Shown one piece after another: positions 43,431 to 53,890 of a stretch of 64,000 bases of DNA. The stretch is taken from the NCBI GenBank assembly GCA_014607495.2, contig CP053153.1, positions 1,550,001 through 1,614,000 of the forward strand, written 5' to 3'. Both the position numbers and the translations under genes were made by a program. Each line of letters begins with the position of its first letter. Positions within the stretch are counted from its first letter, which is position 1. Below the pieces are notes generated by a model. It saw only the letters and a list, made by a program, of their open reading frames with translations, was not told the origin of the DNA and did no database searches. The DNA is from Carposina sasakii (lineage: Eukaryota > Arthropoda > Insecta > Lepidoptera > Carposinidae).

Positions 43431-43981
43431 TAATTTCTAGTTTAATAGATGTTGTTTATTTATTCTGAATTATTAATTAAACTTAATTAATTAAATGTAG
43501 TCGTGTATAATAATATATATGGATGTACTTATATGTAGGTATGTAAAAATAGTATTTTTTTCCTATTTCTACCTTTGTCATTCTATACTCAGGTATCCAT
43601 ATTATTACAAATGTAAAGGTAATTTAATAACAACCCCTGCGACCTTTTCACGACTAGGATGGGTGATTCTTTTTGGCATACGGAGAGAGAACAGAATTTT
43701 TTTATATTATTCATAATATTATTTTTTCTAGTCTCGATCTAAGAGACCTTCAGGTTTTGTTCAGTCCAGTGGATTTGTTTGCAAAAAAATATATATTTGG
43801 ATTTTATTTTTTTATATTAATTTTATATATACTCGTAACATACCTTGTCATCTGATCATAGTTTTGCAATGATAATAACAATTTTGGCGAGCTCAATTGA
43901 TATCGGTGCATTACTGAAATTAAAAATGCTTTAGGATTCCTTTAATATTGTGTGTATGAACAGTGATGTGATTTATTTAGA
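43431..43981. other. no feature recognised
   Basis: AT-rich. Confidence 0.4.
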
Positions 43982-44336
43982 ACTAGTGGACGCCCGCGAC
44001 TTTGTCCGCGTGGACTACAAAAAAAAAACACTAAATATCGAAATTATCCGGGATAGAAACATTTTCCCGGGATAATAAGTAGCCTATATGTTAAGTGGGA
44101 CCTGTCACAATATATTCCGTGAAAACTGCATCGAAATCGGTCCAGCCGTTTCTGAGATTAGCGTGCACAAACGCACAGACAAACAGACAAATCGACCAAC
44201 AGACAAACCGACAAACAGACAAAAATTTCAAAAATCATTGTTTTGGGTACTATTGCGTTGATAAAGGTCTCCTATAATATTTTTTCTCGTATATCTTCGA
44301 TGTACAGACAGCGACCCGTTACATTTTTATTATATG
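43982..44336 (+). repeat. Repeat D, full-length reference copy
   Basis: 355 bp from ACTAGTGGACGCCCGCGACT to TTACATTTTTATTATATG. Contains GAAATCGGTCCAGCCGTTTC, TGAGATTAGCGTGCACAAAC and a GACAAAC-rich tract (about 44173-44225), then GGTACTATTGCGTTGATAAA. MITE M3 begins directly at its 3' end. Confidence 0.8.
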
Positions 44337-44723
44337 TACAGGGTGATTTTTGGTCGTCAACGTTCCCGAAAACTACGGAATCTCCTCATCATCACGATCA
44401 TTTTTCTCCATGGAAGCATACCTGGGAAGTGTCTGGTTTCCAAAATATTAGGGTCCAAAGTTGAGTAAATAGACTGCGTTTTTCTGCATAAATGCACATA
44501 GACGCGCGTAGCAGGATTTTTTCACGAAAAATAATTAATATCCGTCTATAAAAAAACTAACATAAACACTAGACACTATAAATTTCGCACGATCAAGGAA
44601 TTTAAAATTTTCTTTCAAAAAAAAAATTTTTTTTCCCAGCATTTTTTTTGGCATAAACTTACTTAATTTCATGTATAGAATACGTACCCTTTGTTAAAGG
44701 TGGCCACAAAAAAACATCCTGTA
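44337..44723 (+). mobile_element. MITE family M3, full copy
   Basis: TACAGGGTGATTTTTGGTCG opens and GGTGGCCACAAAAAAACATC, CTGTA closes; imperfect ~40-bp terminal inverted repeats. The first ~230 bp are almost identical to the copy at 63663, suggesting recent spread. The small ORF through the 5' part reflects that identity, not a demonstrated protein. Confidence 0.8.
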
Positions 44724-45088
44724 TAGATAAGTGAATATTTTTGTAAAAAAATTACAATATTGCCATCAACAGCAAATATTTGAAAACAGCAAACAGGCAC
44801 AAGAAATTTATTACTATTCCCAAACATTTTCACTTTACCTAACACGCATTACATAAATCTATGATACGAGCAAAGCCGGCCATGTATAAAAAGATAAACA
44901 TATTTAGCGCAAAAAAACGAAGCAAAAAACCTGAATGAAAGCTTATGGCAAATAAACAATAAATCAGAGAACACGAAAATTCTTTACAACTTCCCGAAGC
45001 AAACAATACATAACATTAATCATTTACGCAAAAAGTTTGCTCTCATAAAGGGAGCGCTACTCATGGTAACAGCGGACTGTAAAAAATA
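44724..45088. other. no feature recognised
   Basis: AT-rich. Confidence 0.4.
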
Positions 45089-45559
45089 TACAGGGTGTGT
45101 GTGACTGCCAGGTAATATACTGAAATGCTGAACAAGTACCATTGTTTTGAGTTATACGACAGTGTTATTACTTAATGCATTTTTAATTTAATTATCCGCA
45201 ATGTTTGCTTTTCGCGCTAATTGTATCGGGCAATCCTGTAACTAATTAAATGGGCTTATTGGCTTTTACGTGTAACATTGCTGTATTTTGGATCACTCGT
45301 GACTCTCCATTGGGATTGATCATCATCCAAAGAAAAAAAAATTAAGTGACTATCTAAGGCTTACTTAAACGAACTAAACTGAATGAAACGAAACGAACTA
45401 AACGAAAATCTGAATCTGAAACTTTATTATTCAAAAAATTTTTAAAAAAAGTTGGAAAATTTTGTATTTTTCTGCGAAAATTTTCAGCACTTTTCGCCTC
45501 AGAATCATGGTCTAAAGTCGGCATATCAATATTTGCCTGGCTGTCACTATCACCTTGTA
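45089..45559 (+). mobile_element. MITE family M2, copy 2
   Basis: TACAGGGTGTGTGTGACTGC ... GCCTGGCTGTCACTATCACC, TTGTA, with TA duplicated at 45087-45088 and 45560-45561. 471 bp, non-coding. Confidence 0.8.
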
Positions 45560-45561
45560 TA

Positions 45562-47384
45562 TATAAGATTCCACGTCGCGTGACCTCGGCTTCCTTTTTG
45601 TTACGATCATTGTAGACACCGCTTGAGATCTTATCCTTAGTTTTCCACTTTAACTAAAACTTTTGCTATTTTAACTTTTTAGATTTGGTATTAATAATAA
45701 ATAAATGTGAAGCTTCTTCTATTTTTACCCGACTCGACTGAAAGAAGTGTTATGATTTTCACGCGTATCTTTTATGTAATTTCCCTCTTGTAAACGACTA
45801 AATACAATTCGACAATTATTATTAAGGTATATTTATTATAGTATACACGCTTTTTAAAGCTTTTGTGTATTAAGTTCACTGGTGAACCATTGTCTTATTG
45901 CACTTTAGAATTTTGCCTAGTAAGAACATCCAGCAAGCCGCAATAATATTAACACGTTAAAAAGGAAATTAACAGAATCTCGCTTATTGTAAGTGAGAGA
46001 TTTATTAAACGAAGCCATGCGAGCAAGGTTTCTCAAAAGTTGATAGAAGGCATAGAAATCAGAACAGAATTTCGGCGCTAAATGCACTTCGGTTTACCAG
46101 GATGAAGTGTATTTAATCGAAGATGAAACTTAGAAATTTATATTAGCATGAGACTTTATACACAAAGCGACGTTAATGTAGTTAATGTATATCCAGGGTC
46201 CTTTGTAGTCTCATAGGAGGAGTTAGCACAAATTCATCCAATACAACAATGCAGTAAATTGTATAGGTATACAATTTGGGAGGTTTGGTTAAGAAGATCC
46301 AATGCAGATATTTCTAATTGATGAATTATTACTCTATGAATTGAAGATATTACTCTAAAACTAGATCGAGATGGAAATAGCATAAGCTTGTAAGCTTTTA
46401 TTTAGTTTCTTTTTTTCATATAGACCTGTCTGAACATTGGAAGAATTGATCTTATTGTTGTTAGTGACAATGAGTACAAATCAAAATACACCTCATACAC
46501 TGTATACCTGATAAGCCTCACTCATTGAAAAGAAGCATCTAATCTTGCATAAAAACAGTTTGCATAAAGTACTTAGAATAAATTTTATAAAATTATAAGG
46601 AATTAGCTTTGCACCAATTGTAACACCAGAGATCGAGTTTAATCGGCTGATTATTAAATTTTGGTCTAATATCTGTGAATTTAATCTCTGTTATAAAATG
46701 GAACGTCATGTCCGGGTTGATTCATCATTGTTGAGACAAAACAAGTGAAGCTAGAAACGTAAAATTAAGCCTGTGGCTTCCATTTGTGATGTCCAACAAA
46801 TAAAATAACGAGAATTCCAGTATACATGGATGAGGTCGTAGACGGCCGCTAGTGTGACAGTAACAGTTATACGAATGTCGTGATCGAGTAAAATCGCTAT
46901 CATAGCAAAAGTTTTTCTCCGCGATGACAAATGTCGCTACGAAGCAACTTAAATTTAAGGGTTTCATTCTGATCACTTTATAGGAATCGATTGCATCAAT
47001 TGCAGGTCACGTAACAGTACTGGGATAAAGGAAGGGCATAAAGAAGAAATAAAATTACGGAAGGAAACACGTTCCTAATAGTAATGGATTACGTGCAGGA
47101 TGATCTTTTACATGAAGCTTACTTTATTTATGATACGTACCTTGTACCTATTGCGTAGGAAATATGGTGCGTACGTATGTATGTAGGTGTTATTTAATAG
47201 TAACGTTCGTTTTATTTTCAAGTCGGGAAATCCTATCCTCCACATTCATTTCATTGATGTTAAAAATACTATGTCTATTTACATAACATTTATTTGCTTA
47301 AATTTAATTTATTCAATTATTTACAATAATAACTAAACCTACGTAAAAAAAAACTAGAGCTACAAGATAAAATAAAATTTACAA
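45562..47384. other. 1.8-kb stretch without recognised features
   Basis: AT-rich, no repeats recognised and no splice-supported exon. Confidence 0.4.
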
Positions 47385-48135
47385 ATAGAAGACTCCTTGC
47401 AAGTCCTCCACCGCTGGCAATGTGCCCTAAAGGCTGGCAGCGTTGCCCCGCTGGATAGCGAGGCTTACTCGCTGTCCAAAAAATGAGCCAGCCCTCTGGT
47501 CATGAGATGCCTCGACCAACCTTTTCGAAATATCCTTAAAAAGGTTGTGGGCTCCTGGACTTCATGGCCCCATGGTTTCAACCCCAAACTGCTCAAATAG
47601 GTAGTCACCACTGAGGTTTGCGTATTTGCGTCGTTTGAGGTTTTCAGCTGCATTGGCCGCAGAGCCACTTTTGATTGACTGGGAGATGGGACGCTGCTAA
47701 GGTGTCAACGCAGGTTGCGTCCCACACCAGAGAGCGCCCCATCTTCCAAGGCACGAGGGTCATGCTGTCGGGTCTCTTGCCATCGTCGCGCACCAGGCCA
47801 ACAGGTTCTGATGGTGCCCCGGCGGTGGAAAGAGCCCGGCGGATGACGTTATTTAAATTGGCGTGGCGGGATATGCGGCCAGCGCTTCTCATACATGAGA
47901 GGCCATGGTGGCCTTTTTGGTTGACGACATCGCCACAGCGGCAGCGATGGAGGACGTTGCATGGTGCACCTAAACGGAGGGAGGTCGCTTTATTATATTG
48001 GGGGATGGTAGAGCCTGAAGCCACAGACCTGACTCCCACTCGCCTCTGCAGAACTGGCTGACGTTTCTAAGAGATTATTCCGTACCAGTTTGCAGAGTGG
48101 CTCGTCCCAAAGCCGTTGCGAGCAAGGATTTCATG
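47385..48135 (-). pseudogene. LINE-like retroelement C-terminus with restriction-like endonuclease, copy 2 (dead)
   Basis: Better preserved than 3660-4235. Minus-strand order: TLQTG (about 48090), then [20 protein letters not shown], a Cys/His knuckle (CRCG...HHGLSC), [68 protein letters not shown], then frame-shifted ISKRLVEAS-like and IQRGNAA-like codons to about 47395. RPD...WDAT fits a PD-(D/E)XK nuclease core, as in restriction-like endonucleases of early-branching non-LTR retrotransposons. The reverse transcriptase is missing and frameshifts separate the blocks. The 128-codon plus-strand ORF here is antisense. Confidence 0.7.
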
Positions 48136-48154
48136 TCTATTGAATATTACACAT

Positions 48155-48365
48155 ATATACGACTGTGTTGCCAAAGCGATATAGACAGAAATACAGGATC
48201 ACTAAAAGAGATCCTACTATAACGTTTAGTATAGCAGGGTTCGATGCAAGAAAGCCTGAAAGAACACTCCTGAGTTTCTTAGTCGACTCTAATGACATGC
48301 ATGGAAGGAGATGCAGGTGATGTTTTCTAGTGAAGCCCCACATCAGCACAAAATATAACTCAAAT
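48155..48365 (-). repeat. RE repeat, long copy
   Basis: Minus-strand RE from GTGCTGATGTGGGGCTTCAC through GCATGTCATTAGAGTCGACT, AAGAAACTCAGGAGTG, to the CGTATATATGTG end. One of the longest copies and useful for the consensus. Confidence 0.65.
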
Positions 48366-48389
48366 GCTACCCAGATTTCACTATGGGTG

Positions 48390-48600
48390 CGCCCTCCACT
48401 GACCCTCGGATCTGATAACTCATAACTGCGAAAACAAGCACTTGCACTAACTACAATCGTCATGAGAAACCAGACCTGAGCACCTAGCATGCAAGATAAT
48501 ACATCGCACTATTTCCGAAATCAAAAACTAGATTAATAATCTGCATATGTTTCGCCAACAACCGTGGCATCCTCAGGATTATAGAAATTAGTATACCACT
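48390..48600 (-). mobile_element. Hammerhead retroelement H, copy C (half unit)
   Basis: Minus strand: AATCCTGAGGATGCCACGG, TTGTTGGCGAAACATATG, then CTTGCATGCTAGGTGCTCAG and AGATCCGAGGGTCAGTGGAG. Corresponds to the sense half of copy A (5270-5460). The ATG frame is open for 117 codons from 48490 and starts MLGAQVWFLMTIVVSASACF, a signal-peptide-like sequence; the frame leaves the element after SDPRVSGG. Confidence 0.65.
48537..48581 (-). ncRNA. Hammerhead-like motif, probably inactive
   Basis: Stem I TAATC/GATTA intact; core CTGAGGA differs from CTGATGA only at position 7, which is variable in hammerheads. Stem II GCCA/TGGC and GAAAC intact. The cleavage triplet reads GCA instead of GTC, breaking the U needed at 16.1, so cleavage is not expected. 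Confidence 0.55.
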
Positions 48601-48718
48601 AATTATTATGAAATTCTAAAACCCAACACATCACACAGATTATTCATGAAAAAAAAAACCAAATGTGATTTTAAAAAATAATATGAAACCAGAAATACAC
48701 GTGTTGTTTGATAAAAAA

Positions 48719-48760
48719 TATATAAATAGGGCTACACCAGCTTTATTCAGTTTTCAGTTA
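48719..48760 (+). promoter_or_regulatory. TATA + initiator core promoter candidate
   Basis: TATAAATAG at 48721-48729 and an arthropod initiator TTCAGT with its A at 48749 (a second TCAGTT has A at 48756). The 28-bp spacing is that of a canonical insect core promoter. It lies in the plus orientation inside the candidate intron. A second TATA-like TATATAAAA is at 48851. Confidence 0.45.
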
Positions 48761-49005
48761 AACCCCTTGACAAATAAATACAGAGGTACGAGTAAAATTT
48801 GGAGAATAAACAATATTTTACATATATAATTACACGTTTCCACGTAAAGGTATATAAAAAGCCGAGTATTGTTAGTGAGTAGGCACGCGCCGCGGATAAT
48901 GGATTACGTGATACTGGATGAACTGCGAACTTCGTTTACGTTCGAACTCGGTTTCTTGTATTTGTTCGCGAACTGTGCTACATTTCTGCTGCCGTTTTAG
49001 TTCTC
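48749..49005 (+). other. Candidate alternative first exon
   Basis: Runs from the initiator to a consensus donor GTAAGTATA at 49006. It has no ATG until 48899, where a 33-codon ORF with A at -3 and G at +4 starts (MDYVILDELRTS..., stop 48998-49000). A second ATG at 48918 (weak context) opens 29 codons MNCELRLRSNSVSCICSRTV... and reaches the donor in phase 1, exactly the phase needed to join the 55915 exon in frame. More GC-rich than its surroundings. Could instead be a non-coding RNA start or an unrecognised transposon promoter. Confidence 0.35.
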
Positions 49006-49247
49006 GTAAGTATATTTATAAAGACCGTTCATAGTTTACATTGTATTGTAAAAACGTCTTTTTTAGTTATTATAAGTAAGTATAATGAATACTTGATATT
49101 ATAATAGTTGATATTGTATTGTCAGAACTTTAGTTTGAGTTTTAAGCAATTGCTAAAAAATAAAGCAAGATTGAACACTCTATTATACTTGAACTTGCCA
49201 TTTGCAACGATCATAAATATTTTAAACTAAGGTAACGGGTAAGAGTA

Positions 49248-49345
49248 TTCTTATTCTTTATTGTACACAAAACATAACAATAAATAGAAAGAAATTTACA
49301 AAAGGAATGCATACAAACGCGTGCTTATCTCTCCAAGAGATTTCT
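49248..49345 (-). repeat. LINE 3' tail (family L)
   Basis: Minus strand: CTTGAAGAAATCTCTTGGAG, AGATAAGCACGCG ... GTACAATAAAGAATAAGAAT. Same tail as 42605-42740. Confidence 0.65.
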
Positions 49346-50033
49346 TCAAGCATACCAGAAAGCAAAGTGAGACCAAAAGTTATATAGGTAATAATGTGTA
49401 CAGAATTAAACTAACGTTAGAGTATCTTCAGGTAACTTTGTTTAGGTATTGCTGTTCTTAAAAATTGCGCAAAATTATTTACTCTATTATTGGATAATTA
49501 CAATCTAAAGAAACTAAGGTTAATTAAATTTTGGAATTCCTCCGGAATGGTCTCCTTTGCGATCCTGCATTTATGGCTACTTCATTCTTGTGATTTTTTT
49601 TCATAACGTCCCTGAAACGGATCCAGTAACGTAACGTGTCTTCTTATCTCCTAATACAATTTAAAACATGTTAATTGTCATGTAGGTAAATATAGGCAAC
49701 AATAAACGTTTCAAACACAGTGTGCGCATTCCGTCACATCGAATACCAAAGGCTGGGACATGCTGATATTTCTTTTTAATCGCAAATGGTGCCAGTATTA
49801 GCGGTTTTATAAGCGTAGCGGGAGCGATTTATAATTGTCATTGATTGCCGTACAAAACAATATTGCGTACAATTTTTGTATAGGATAGGTGTAGCTCTAG
49901 TTATTTTGGCATAATCTTGAAAGCAACAACAATATTTTTACGCTAGGTATCTCTATCTATGTAATGTTAAAAAGTTATTTTGGTACAGTTATTCTTGTTC
50001 TGGCGCTATTTCTCTTTAATTTTATTCTATGAC
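49346..50033. other. mostly unannotated
   Basis: A short RE piece at 49545-49600 (GGAATGGTCTCCTTTGCGAT, CCTGCATTTATGGCTAC). Nothing else. Confidence 0.35.
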
Positions 50034-50231
50034 ATATCATTCATTCTCAGCCATGAGAAGAACATTGTTGAACATAGGCCTTTCCCAACAACCTCCATTC
50101 CGACCGATCGGAAGCGGCCTGCATCCAACCGACGACGCCCGCGACCTTGTCTAGGTTGTCCGTCCATCTCCCGGGTGGCCTTCCCACGCTGCGTTTGCCG
50201 ATACATGGTATCCACTCTAGAACCTTTCGGC
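50034..50231 (-). mobile_element. RTE-type LINE 3' end (subfamily A) with 11-bp TSD
   Basis: TATTCTATGAC flanks both sides (50023-50033, 50232-50242). Minus strand encodes R-V-DTMYRQTQRGKATREMDG (a decayed SVGRP...WTDDL block) and ends GGCTGAGAATGAATGATAT, a degraded tail. Confidence 0.75.
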
Positions 50232-50242
50232 TATTCTATGAC

Positions 50243-51563
50243 TTATACTGTACCTATACTTGCTTTATTTTGAAAAGTGCATATAAATTTGTTATCAACA
50301 CTAAAGTACAGTTTTTCGTTTTATTATCATCAGCTTCACAAGTCGGCATACTGCCATCCCAAACGTACACAGTAATTACATTTCGTTCAGCATTATATAA
50401 TCGCTGCGTAAATCTGGAGCCCCACACCAAACTTGCGGATTTAACGAGCTAGCGCAATTTACTCATGTTTGCTTCTTATTTCGTTCTCTTGATAAATGAC
50501 GCCGGTCGGAATGTGGGCTAATTTCTCACTGAGCTCGAGATTTTCAGTATGCACTTACTTTTTAAATTACACAAAAATAATTGGACTAAGAACCTTGTGT
50601 TTTGAAAGCGGCTTACGTGCTGTTAATTAACGTGCTTCCTTTAATGTTCTTTTTTGAGTTCAGGAGTTTTTGGAGCTTGTGTTTGTGACCTTTTTGTTTA
50701 CCTGTCTGCTGTCAAATGTTTGCGCTTTTCCTTTGCGTTGAATGAGAAAGTTTTGTTCACACTGGCGACCGCCTACGACTTAATCGGCGTAGTATTAAGT
50801 TTTTCGCAAATATCGTTCCCGTGGGAATTTAAGGAAACCCTTTCTTATCGGATACGCTTTGGATTCAAGATTTCTAAGATCAACAGTTTAGGCTGTGCGT
50901 TGATCTGGTAGCCAGTCATTCGGTACTAGAAAGTATAAAGCATTTCAATATTTGTAAGAATAAGCTGCAAAATAAATGTCCGATTCATGCCCACGCGTGT
51001 CTTGTCCCGCTATAGTAGCCCCTGCTGGCAAAACTTGTCCATGTCGTCGTCCCTCTCTTCACTTCAATGCATATTATCAAAGAAATATGTTGACTATTGA
51101 ATCAAAAATTTCATAGGTAAGTTATTACCGTGAACAGAAATATCTGGGATATTTCTCAGTAATAAATATGGGATTCTTTACTGTGAAAGTAAATACCGTA
51201 AAAAGAAAAATATCATGATTTACCCAGAAGTACTCTACTCTTATTAACCTAACAAGTACTAGTACACTTGTTGAACCTCTAATAATTTTAATTTCAACGT
51301 TGCATCTCGTCATTGATCTGAAGAATATTGATCGGAGTGCTGGCATAGCTATGCTAATCGTGATTGCGAGATCTTCTTTGTGATCCTGCAGTTCTAATAT
51401 TTTTATTTTGACATTACATCTTATCATTAATCCTTTGCATCTAGAATAGAATAGTATTTATTTAAAAATTACACGAAACCAGCATAGAACAAGACAATAA
51501 CAATAGAGTAGAAATAGAGACAATAGAAAAGACTAGGTAAACAGGTAAGAGAAGTTATACTCA
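50243..51563. other. mostly unannotated
   Basis: A repeat-D-like relic at 50763-50850 (CTGGCGACCGCCTACGACTT, CCCGTGGGAATTTAAGG), an RE piece near 51330-51400, and a retroposon tail at 51442-51540 (minus: ATTGTCTTGTTCTATGCTGG, AAATAAATACTATTCTATTC). No gene. Confidence 0.4.
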
Positions 51564-51944
51564 TACAGGGTGCTTGTGACAGCTAGGCAAATATTGATAT
51601 GGCAACTTCAGACCATGATTCTGAGGCGGAAAGCACTGAAATTTTTTTCAGAAAAATTCTAATATTTTTCGACTTTTTTTTTTCAGGAAAATAGGTGTGT
51701 AGTTCGTTTAAGTAGGCTTTAGATAGTGACTTAAAAACAAAATTTTAACCTATAGAAAAAGTTGATCCCAAATAAAGTTCAAAATATTAATCAACCGCAA
51801 TAGAGTCATAAGTGATCCAAAAAATAGCAATGTATCCACAGATTACCGTAATCTGTGAATGTATCACACAATATCCAATAAGCCAATTTTACTGTGATAC
51901 TTGTTCAGTATTTCAGTATTTGTCTGGTCACACACAACCTGTTC
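51564..51944 (-). mobile_element. MITE family M2, inverted and shortened copy 3
   Basis: TACAGGGTGCTTGTGACAGC, GCAACTTCAGACCATGATTC, TGAGGCGGAAAGCACTG are the reverse of the right end of copy 1; it finishes AGTATTTGTCTGGTCACACA, CAACCTGT. Confidence 0.7.
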
Positions 51945-52422
51945 AGAAAATAATAGTTACAAAAAGAATTGTGCACCCTATATTAAATGGCGTAGCTAGG
52001 AAACATGACTATAATATGATCTCTTTCATGATCCTGCACTTCAGAGTTCACCATTTTTGAAAAAAAAAAGCTTTGTCTATATGTATATGTTGCATGTCTA
52101 TTTAAATATGTAGCTAGGCATTAATTAAAGCTCCGCAATTCCTAAAATTACTTTGTGAAACTGAGTCTGAAGCTGGAGCCAAGATTCCATGAGGCTTGTT
52201 TCACTTTGAGCTCGCTTGCCAAAGCGAAGCGCTATGCGGACAAAAGTAGGCGAATTTAAAAATTCTATTGCACACTGTTTTTGACTGACATGAATTTACG
52301 GTTGTTACAATTTTGATAACTATACTATTTAAATCAATTAAATACAGGAAAAGTAGAAATATCTATAACTAATTTCAAAACTACGCAGAGCTAAGATGAT
52401 CAACCGATTTCCATTATACCTA

Positions 52423-52763
52423 TACAGGGTTAATTTTAAAACATCTATAACCTCGCAAGACTCGTAGAACAAATGATAATTTGTCACATTTTACTTTCAT
52501 ACCAAAATAAATATCAATTTAATAATATTACCTCTGAATGTTCTTAAGTCTGTACATAATACTGAGGCGTGCGCGATCGCGGGCGTCAACCTTTTCGTAA
52601 ACCTACGAATGGGATAGACATACAAACGTCACGACAGTACAATAAAAGCCTGAAAAATCATTTTTTATTAATGTATGATAAAACTCGTAGAACAAATGTT
52701 ATTGTTTATGATTTTAGCTATCTAGTCCTGCGAGGTTATTGATGTTTTAAAATTAACCCTGTA
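52423..52763. mobile_element. MITE family M4
   Basis: TACAGGGTTAATTTTAAAAC, ATCTATAACCTCGCA opens; the complement TGCGAGGTTATTGATGTTTT, AAAATTAACCCTGTA closes. TA duplicated at 52421-52422 and 52764-52765. Sub-terminal ACTCGTAGAACAAATG is present near both ends in direct orientation. 341 bp, single copy here. Confidence 0.8.
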
Positions 52764-52765
52764 TA

Positions 52766-53354
52766 TGTCGATTGAATAAAACAAGAACCATTTTAATGCA
52801 TTTTAGGCAGTTTACATGACGATGTAAGTAAACATTATAAAGAAAGTTATTTTTCATAGTAGGTATGCGTTAAACTTATATTATATTCTGCTGCGTGGTT
52901 CTAATTCGTTAAACGCTAATTCTACTAATACAATAACAAGAGAAACACAAGAGAAAAAACACAAAATATTTCAAGCGCTATTCGATACACGAAGTTAGTT
53001 TAATATTTGCTGAGAGATCTAATTAATTCTAGAATATAACGATTTTGCCAATTAGATAAAAAAAAAATTAACTGCAAACCGCAACTATCTGGCCCCATTT
53101 CAAAAGAGCAAAACAAACACAAGTTATTTGCTCCGTTCCTAAATTAGTGGGAGATAAAGCAAAGGTTTTCTTTTTTTTTTCAATGAAACGTCAGTGGTAA
53201 CGACCCGCGGACTCGGGGACAATATGTACAAGACGGCTATGTAAACATAGTTTATACGTTCATATGACGTAAGATTCCTGAGCGATCTGCTAAAAACTTA
53301 TCTGATTTTATCCAAGATACCTTATTGCTGCATATTATTGCTGCATATATAATA
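52766..53354. other. no feature recognised
   Basis: AT-rich. Confidence 0.4.
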
Positions 53355-53480
53355 GACACGGCGGTTTTCCCGAAATAGGGTAGCCAGAATCCTGAAAGTG
53401 ATCCTGCATCCACGTTTTGCATGTTATTATTATGTAAGTTATCAGTGACAAGTTGCTGTGTACATCGATCAGGACTTTGT
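53355..53480 (-). repeat. RE repeat, partial
   Basis: CCCGAAATAGGGTAGCCAGA, AGTGATCCTGCATCCACG, TTATCAGTGACAAGTTGCTG on the minus-strand consensus. Confidence 0.55.
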
Positions 53481-53497
53481 GTTAACAATGTAATATA

Positions 53498-53536
53498 CTA
53501 CTGGCATAGAGGAATAATATTCCTCTATGCTACTGG
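53498..53536. mobile_element. Minimal M9-type insertion: end joined to end
   Basis: A 25-bp perfect palindrome, CATAGAGGAATA + A + TATTCCTCTATG (53505-53529), flanked by the 7-bp repeat CTACTGG (53498-53504, 53530-53536). End sequence and TSD length agree with the 202-bp element at 18514-18715. It is either an extreme internal deletion or a repaired excision remnant. Confidence 0.6.
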
Positions 53537-53767
53537 TAACAATTATATTATGCCAATTACAAAGAGGTAGAAATTTCTATAACTAACTTAAAAACTACTT
53601 AGGGCTAGCGTGTATATGGGAGATCGGTCGACCAGTTCCGGTTTCACATGTGCCATTTTAGTGATTTTAATGAACACTAATAATTACGCCTCCAAATACA
53701 CAGGTCAATAGCATATACATACTTCTTAATATGTGTGCACATGTGATTTGCTTTATTTATTATTTAA
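53537..53767. other. no feature recognised
   Basis: AT-rich. Confidence 0.35.
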
Positions 53768-53890
53768 TGCTGTCCCTTTTGGTTTGCCGGAAGAAATCTC
53801 TTTCAGCTATAAGCTCGCCGTTGTACATTTTCTTTTATAATTACTGTGTTTTGTTAATATTGTGTATGTAGAATAAAGAATATAAGAATA
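53768..53890 (+). repeat. LINE 3' tail (family L)
   Basis: GGTTTGCCGGAAGAAATCTC, TTTCAGCTATAAGCTCGCCG, TTGTACATTTTC ... AGAATAAAGAATATAAGAAT. Plus-strand copy. Confidence 0.65.

Noticed and set aside
44173..44225. Short GACAAAC repeats resembling a CRISPR-like array
   Set aside because: It is a simple-sequence tract inside repeat D, found at the same place in other copies; no spacers or cas genes, and the genome is eukaryotic.
44243..44464. Conserved ORF shared by 44243-44464 and 63506-63790
   Set aside because: The shared residues reflect DNA identity of MITE M3; the 58912 copy is not preserved as protein.
47675..48061. 128-codon plus-strand ORF
   Set aside because: Antisense shadow of the endonuclease-LINE relic on the minus strand, whose conserved motifs decide the coding strand.
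48851..48860. Second TATA box (TATATAAAA) as the main promoter
   Set aside because: No initiator at the proper distance, whereas TATAAATAG at 48721 has one 28 bp downstream; AT-rich DNA yields such matches by chance.
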